From positions 1 through 18,632 of the forward strand of contig CAJXGK010000006.1 in the NCBI GenBank assembly GCA_913053815.1: a stretch of DNA of 18,632 nt, written 5' to 3'. Shown one piece after another: positions 14,157 through 18,632 of this stretch; position 1 is the first letter of the stretch; every line of letters begins with the position of its first letter. The notes beneath the pieces are model-generated. The model was not told the origin of the DNA, made no database searches, and saw nothing but the letters and a program-made list of their open reading frames with translations. The position numbers were made by a program, and so were the translations under genes. The DNA comes from an uncultured Rhodanobacteraceae bacterium (lineage in GTDB: Bacteria; Pseudomonadota; Gammaproteobacteria; Xanthomonadales; Rhodanobacteraceae).

Positions 14157-16846
14157 TCGCGTCCATTGCCTTATTTATTTATGCAGCGGGAGGGTGGGCT
14201 CCTGTATTGGCAATGGCTAATGATAGCGGTCAAGGGGCCGATCTGGTCATCCTGCTGGACCGTTCCGGTTCCATGCGCAAGAATGATCCCCGAGGACTCA
14301 GCAAGGCACTGGCCTTATATCTGATTGATCAATTCGAATTGGCGGATGAGAAAAATCGTGTTGCCGTCGTGCTGTTCGCAACGCGGGTAACCCCGCTTGC
14401 CCCTGCGTTGAGCAAGGACTTCGTTACACTGCAAAGGCAGATAGATAAAATCCCGGATCCGGATGGATTGACCGATCTGGAAATGGGGCTCAAAACTGCA
14501 TATAGACTGCTTTCCCCATTGGATGACGGGCGCAGAAAGCAGGTCGTCATTCTAAGTGATGGTATGCCTTATCCTGATCCTGCGGATCGGGATCGATTTC
14601 CGGACATAGCCAGACAGTTCCTGAAACGTGTCAAGAATGTGGATCGCCATAGCCAAAAATACACCGATACGCTTATTGCATACTCAAAACGGGCAATCCC
14701 CCGGTCAATGGAAAATATCGACAAGGTTGTCTTGCCCAGCTTTGAGGGCAAGATCGAGATCTATCCAATTGGTCTCAGAAGTACTGGTACCGATCGGGAG
14801 TTCCTGAAACAAATGGCGCTGCGCACCACGCGCATGGAGGAGGCCTTTACGTTAGTGGAGGATACCAGCGAACTGGTACTGGCTGCGGAGCGTATCGCTA
14901 ACAAGGGAGATCAGAGTCTGTTGCTGCTCCGTGATCGAGTGAAGAATGCAAGAACCAAGTATCAAAAAGAATTTCTTGTCGACCCTCACCTGATCAAGGC
15001 GCGAGTGGTTCTTCATTATCTGGAGGAAGGGGTCAGCGCCGATGATTTTGACATTGTGCTCATGGGGCCGGACGGGGAACAGATCACGCGGGAGACTGGC
15101 CGCTACCTGGGTGCACGTGACCACAGTGGCAAGGGTAGTCTGGTATTCGAACGTTTTTTCCTGGATAACGTTACCAAGGGTACCTGGCGGGTGGAATTGA
15201 AAAGCCGCCGCAAGACAAAGGTTTTACCTCCATTCGAACTGCTGGTGGAAGGACGAACCCGGCTCAAGCTGGTGATTGAGGCCAATCCACCCGAGGTTCA
15301 GGTGCCGGGAAACGTGGAACTGCGGGCCATGTTGAATGATCCGGAAGGGCGACCGGCGCCCATAGCACGTGCGAAGGGTGAAATCCGGGATCATGAAGGG
15401 AATATGATACCGGTCAACTTTACCGTTGATGCCGGTGGTGTAGCTGTTGGTCGTGTGGAATTGCCGGACCGGCCTCTTGGGGACTATCTGGTGACGGTGC
15501 AGGCCTTTCTCCAGGCAAATACACCGCAGGGGGTGAGAGGCAGAACTAGTTTCCTGGCGAAACCAGCGGAGCCGATCGAGCTCAGTGTTGTGATCCCCTA
15601 CGGCGCTGATCCGACGGTGATGGCCGAGGGTGGGAAATCATTAAATCGGGAAAAGATCGTGTTTCCACCGGTTGGCGATCATGAGTTGACGGCAACTATA
15701 AAGGGGATCAAGGTGGAAAATATATCCACACGGCCAGCGGCAGTTTCGATTAGTGTCGGACCTTTGTCTCATCAGGAGGGTGAACTGCTGGACGGGACCC
15801 GGTGGTTACAGATCCGGCCCCGGCGGGGAAATGCTTCGCAGCAACGACCCTTCCAGTTCGATTTAACTGTGAAAGTACCCTCGCGTATTCCTGCCACGGC
15901 GGAGAATGGACTGTACGAAGGGGTAATCAAGATATCTTCACCGGGTTCCAGCCTGCCGTTGGAAGTTCCTGTTGAATTTACGTTGAATATACCAAAGCTG
16001 CAGTTGGCAGGTACCGACGCAAATCATGGCCTTTCTTTTTCTCTCTGGTGGATGCGTCCAGGGCAGCAGCAGGAAAAGTTCCGAGTGCGTACAAACTCGG
16101 CATCCCAACAAAAAGTCACCGTTCGCATTTCTCCTTATCTGACAAACAAAGACGGCGAAACCATGGACTTCAGGATGCTGAGCCTTTCGGGCGTGGAGGG
16201 ATTCGATCCTGACCTGGTTATAGAGCCTGGGAAGACAGTTGCTGTACCGCTGCTGGCAAAGGCCGGCGTGCCGGATATCCGGCCCGGAATCTATCATGGG
16301 GAGGTTCTCCTGGATGGTGAGCGCGCACGTGATATCGTAGTGCCCGTGAGCGTCGAGGTGCCGACCTGGATGGGCATCCTGATTGCGCGTTGGGCGGTGC
16401 TGGGTACCGCATTGCTCGGTCTTGTCGGGGTGATTGTCGTAGCGCTTCGCATGCGTGCGCATTGGGCATTCTTTCGGAGCCGGTATTGGCGGCTCCAGAC
16501 ACGGAGGGATTTTGTCGGTGATGCCTACACATTTGCTCCCTGGTTTTCGATCACATTCGATCCCGCCACAGAAAGTTATCGCATCAGCGATCTCGGCGGT
16601 GGAACCCAGGTAATCAACGTGGATGAACCATTACCCCTGCCGGCTGAGCTGGAAGAGGGTCATGAGATTCAGGCGGGCAGGTACCAGTTTCGGATAACAC
16701 GGCTCAGCCCTTTGCTCTTCCAGGCCCGTACACTGGCCTCACCCTACTCATGGTCCCGGCACATGCTGGCCTTGAGTATTTTTGGATTTACCGCGCTGAT
16801 ATCAATATTCTTCTTTATCAGATGGACGACTCTTCTGGGGGCATGA
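14144..16846 (+). CDS. Exported vWA-domain protein with two C-terminal membrane segments
   Basis: The 900-aa protein starts with a signal peptide (MRSLIASIALFIYAAGG, cleavage probably after VLA-MA). A von Willebrand A domain follows with a complete metal-dependent adhesion site: D39-x-S41-x-S43 (DRSGSM), T110 (GLTDLEMG) and D139 (VVILSDGMPYP). Residues ~280-740 are beta-rich, Ig-like or similar, probably periplasmic. One membrane segment spans ~743-768, then a basic stretch and ~100 cytoplasmic residues, then a final membrane segment at ~874-893. The cytoplasmic part contains YRISDLGGGTQVI and EEGHEIQAGRYQFRIT, which recall the second half of an FHA fold without its full phosphothreonine motif. 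AGGAG (14127-14131) precedes the ATG, which overlaps the radical SAM gene by 13 bases. The protein probably binds a metal-dependent ligand outside the inner membrane and passes a state to cytoplasmic partners. Its stop lies one base before the tubulin-like gene. Confidence 0.86.
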   Translation: MRSLIASIALFIYAAGGWAPVLAMANDSGQGADLVILLDRSGSMRKNDPRGLSKALALYLIDQFELADEKNRVAVVLFATRVTPLAPALSKDFVTLQRQIDKIPDPDGLTDLEMGLKTAYRLLSPLDDGRRKQVVILSDGMPYPDPADRDRFPDIARQFLKRVKNVDRHSQKYTDTLIAYSKRAIPRSMENIDKVVLPSFEGKIEIYPIGLRSTGTDREFLKQMALRTTRMEEAFTLVEDTSELVLAAERIANKGDQSLLLLRDRVKNARTKYQKEFLVDPHLIKARVVLHYLEEGVSADDFDIVLMGPDGEQITRETGRYLGARDHSGKGSLVFERFFLDNVTKGTWRVELKSRRKTKVLPPFELLVEGRTRLKLVIEANPPEVQVPGNVELRAMLNDPEGRPAPIARAKGEIRDHEGNMIPVNFTVDAGGVAVGRVELPDRPLGDYLVTVQAFLQANTPQGVRGRTSFLAKPAEPIELSVVIPYGADPTVMAEGGKSLNREKIVFPPVGDHELTATIKGIKVENISTRPAAVSISVGPLSHQEGELLDGTRWLQIRPRRGNASQQRPFQFDLTVKVPSRIPATAENGLYEGVIKISSPGSSLPLEVPVEFTLNIPKLQLAGTDANHGLSFSLWWMRPGQQQEKFRVRTNSASQQKVTVRISPYLTNKDGETMDFRMLSLSGVEGFDPDLVIEPGKTVAVPLLAKAGVPDIRPGIYHGEVLLDGERARDIVVPVSVEVPTWMGILIARWAVLGTALLGLVGVIVVALRMRAHWAFFRSRYWRLQTRRDFVGDAYTFAPWFSITFDPATESYRISDLGGGTQVINVDEPLPLPAELEEGHEIQAGRYQFRITRLSPLLFQARTLASPYSWSRHMLALSIFGFTALISIFFFIRWTTLLGA

Positions 16847-16847
16847 T

Positions 16848-18632
16848 ATGAAGGTGAAGGAACTGGAGTTTGTCAATGCGGCCCCGTTGCACATTCGCCG
16901 CTCCTATATAATAGGCTGTGGCGGCATGGGGGCGGAGGCTGCCAATCATTTCAAGCGGACCCTCACCCAGCGGTTCGACACTCGCCATTTCAACGCCATC
17001 CAGGTCCTCTGCTTCGACTCAGCCCAGCCGGACCATACGGCGGTTGGCGATTATCTGAAAAGTCACGAAAGAGAACGTGTCTACTCCTCGAACCTTAGTG
17101 GGGTACTGGAGAATCTCCAGGCCTATCCACGGATAAAGGCCTGGTTTTCGCAAGCCGCTCTGGACAAGGCGCGCGAGATCGTGAGTGATTTGAAAGGTTC
17201 AGCCCAGGGCGCCGCATCAACCCGGCCCCTCGGGCGTATCGGTTTTTTCGAGAACTGGTCGAATGTGTACAACTGGTTGCGCCATATGGTGCAGATGCAG
17301 ACAGGAGGTTCTCGAACATATGATGGACAGGAGGTACCGGTAGAAGAGAGTGACGGGCAGCATTTCTATATTGTCGCCTCCGTCGGTGGCGGCACGGGAA
17401 CGGGTATTTTCTTTGATGTTGCCGCTCTGATCAGGAAGCTCCAGCGTGATCTTGGAGAAAGTGACTGGACGATCAATGCGGTTCTGGTCTCTCCTGAGAT
17501 GCTGGTTCGCGATCGCAGGATTTCCCGCGAGTATGCCCCCCAGATCATGGCCAATGGTTACGCGGCGTTGAAGGAGCTGGATCACATCATGCATGGAAAT
17601 CCACTGCGGATTCAGTACGGCGATTCTCCGGATACATCTGTTGCCATTGGTGGAGCGGATGGCTGCTTGTTCGATAGCGTCTACCTGGTGGATGCCGAGA
17701 ATGCGCATGGAAAGGAATGCGCAAGTCGTGATCAGATGGCATCTCTGATCGGTGAGATGCTTTTTCATTTGACTGCCACCGAGGCGGGTCGGGATCTCGA
17801 GCGGCGTATTCCGGATGTTGCCGCACGCCTCTTTTTTCAGAGAGAACTGCCGGAGGAAACATTGCGGGATGGGCGTCAGAAAATCGTGCGTGAACGGCGC
17901 CGCTGTCTGTACAGCACCTTCGGGCATACAACTTTGCAGATTCCCGTGCGGCAGATCCTGGACTATTGCGCTCGCCAGCGATCGCTGGAGGTTTTCGAGT
18001 ACCTGCTCCAGGACTCCGGTGATCAGGCGCCGGAAGAAATCCAGGATAGGGTGCGGACGCTGATGGACGGCAGTCCCACCGAGCAGCCTGTTCTCGAGCA
18101 GCTTGGCATCACGACTGGCAGATTGGATAGGGCGCTGGATGTAACCCGATACCTCCCGGCCCTTCCTCCTGTGGAAACGATCCTTGAGGCCGACTCGCCC
18201 GCGGAACAACTCCAGGGGGTGTTCGTTCGCGAAACCTGGTCGGTAGACAGGGCGAGGGAATGGGCGAATCGGGTGAAGCAAGTCGCGGGCGAACTCAAGC
18301 GCGTGGTGATTGAGGGTGAAACGCGGCAGAGTGAGGAAACCGGTAAACCGGAAACTATCCCGTCCCGGATCGAAGCATTGGTGAATGAGCTTACTGCGCG
18401 GGAAGGTGCGGTAGTGGTGGACCAGTTGCTCGACCGGATGGAGGAAGAACTGGTAACTATCCAGTCCGAGTCCGAGGCAGTGCTGCAGCGGATATCCACC
18501 GAGCTGGAGGTGGATGCGGAGGGCGGCTCGGACAATAAACATTGGCGTTCTTTGCGCACGATCTCCCAGGACATTGCGGAGATCGAGAGCCGGCGTGCCC
18601 CCGGTCCGTTACGCAGATGGTTCAACCGGCGT
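16848..18632 (+). CDS. Tubulin-like (Tubulin_2 family) GTPase, 3' end beyond window
   Basis: The reading frame runs open for 595 codons to the window end, so the protein is incomplete. The N-terminus has a nucleotide-binding turn (YIIGCGGMGAEAANH, residues ~20-34) and residues 180-186 are the tubulin/FtsZ signature GGGTGTG within ASVGGGTGTGIFFDVA. Together these identify a member of the tubulin/FtsZ superfamily, most like the long Tubulin_2 group found in bacteria, not FtsZ itself, which is ~380 aa with a different N-terminus. A helical, acidic region follows from about residue 400. Such proteins are expected to bind GTP and may form filaments. As I recall, Makarova and Koonin (2010) linked an FtsZ-like family to vWA proteins in predicted membrane-remodelling systems, which fits the vWA gene one base upstream. 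The catalytic T7 loop could not be placed by eye. Confidence 0.85.
   Translation, partial: MKVKELEFVNAAPLHIRRSYIIGCGGMGAEAANHFKRTLTQRFDTRHFNAIQVLCFDSAQPDHTAVGDYLKSHERERVYSSNLSGVLENLQAYPRIKAWFSQAALDKAREIVSDLKGSAQGAASTRPLGRIGFFENWSNVYNWLRHMVQMQTGGSRTYDGQEVPVEESDGQHFYIVASVGGGTGTGIFFDVAALIRKLQRDLGESDWTINAVLVSPEMLVRDRRISREYAPQIMANGYAALKELDHIMHGNPLRIQYGDSPDTSVAIGGADGCLFDSVYLVDAENAHGKECASRDQMASLIGEMLFHLTATEAGRDLERRIPDVAARLFFQRELPEETLRDGRQKIVRERRRCLYSTFGHTTLQIPVRQILDYCARQRSLEVFEYLLQDSGDQAPEEIQDRVRTLMDGSPTEQPVLEQLGITTGRLDRALDVTRYLPALPPVETILEADSPAEQLQGVFVRETWSVDRAREWANRVKQVAGELKRVVIEGETRQSEETGKPETIPSRIEALVNELTAREGAVVVDQLLDRMEEELVTIQSESEAVLQRISTELEVDAEGGSDNKHWRSLRTISQDIAEIESRRAPGPLRRWFNRR

Noticed and set aside
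17217..18542. 441-codon minus-strand open frame at the right end
   Set aside because: It is antisense to the tubulin-like gene, whose + frame is open to the window end and carries the GGGTGTG signature; the minus translation shows no recognisable domain.

Overview
The window looks like an accessory region of a proteobacterial chromosome, most likely gammaproteobacterial. The integrase remnant, SecB-like protein and HicAB module are of proteobacterial type, and a sigma-54 homologue, a bacterial enhancer-binding-protein-like AAA+ protein and Shine-Dalgarno-led overlapping genes all occur together. Taxonomy is inference only. Every intact gene is on the + strand; the only minus-strand gene is a decayed integrase at the left edge.

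Region 1 (1-2070) is the scar of a mobile element plus an addiction module. It holds a hairpin with a T-run (1-32), the C-terminal third of a tyrosine recombinase (minus strand, 20-466), AT-rich non-coding DNA with inverted repeats (467-645), and a translationally coupled trio: HicA-like toxin, HicB-like antitoxin with a long C-terminal tail, and a SecB-like chaperone. This matches the layout of chaperone-dependent toxin-antitoxin-chaperone (TAC) systems, with HicAB as the TA core.

Region 2 (2075-8286) is a regulatory trio. The first gene encodes a large soluble histidine-kinase-like GHKL protein. The second encodes a sigma-54-activator-type AAA+ protein that has lost the GAFTGA loop, the receiver domain and the Fis-type DNA-binding domain. 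The third encodes a divergent sigma-54 (RpoN) homologue that keeps the core-binding region and RpoN box but has a histidine-rich stretch in place of the activator-responsive region I. A correctly spaced -24/-12-like promoter sits just upstream of the sigma-54-like gene, which suggests autoregulation.

Region 3 (8264-18632, continuing past the window) is a compact effector operon. In order it encodes a free-standing DnaJ-type zinc finger (55 aa), a membrane-anchored coiled-coil protein, a 90-aa protein of unknown function, a Ycf46-like two-domain AAA+ ATPase, two small coiled-coil proteins, an AmrS-type radical SAM enzyme, an exported vWA protein with two C-terminal membrane segments, and a Tubulin_2-like GTPase cut off by the window end.

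Working model (inference): the kinase-like and AAA+ proteins sense a condition and act on the dedicated sigma-54-like factor. That factor drives its own gene and the downstream apparatus. The apparatus would assemble at the inner membrane: a periplasmic vWA head linked to a cytoplasmic domain, a tubulin-like polymer, an AAA+ remodelling motor, coiled-coil scaffolds, and zinc-finger and radical-SAM accessory proteins. A tubulin-like plus vWA membrane-remodelling system has been predicted before from gene context, as I recall (Makarova and Koonin 2010). I know of no described system combining it with a private sigma-54-like factor.
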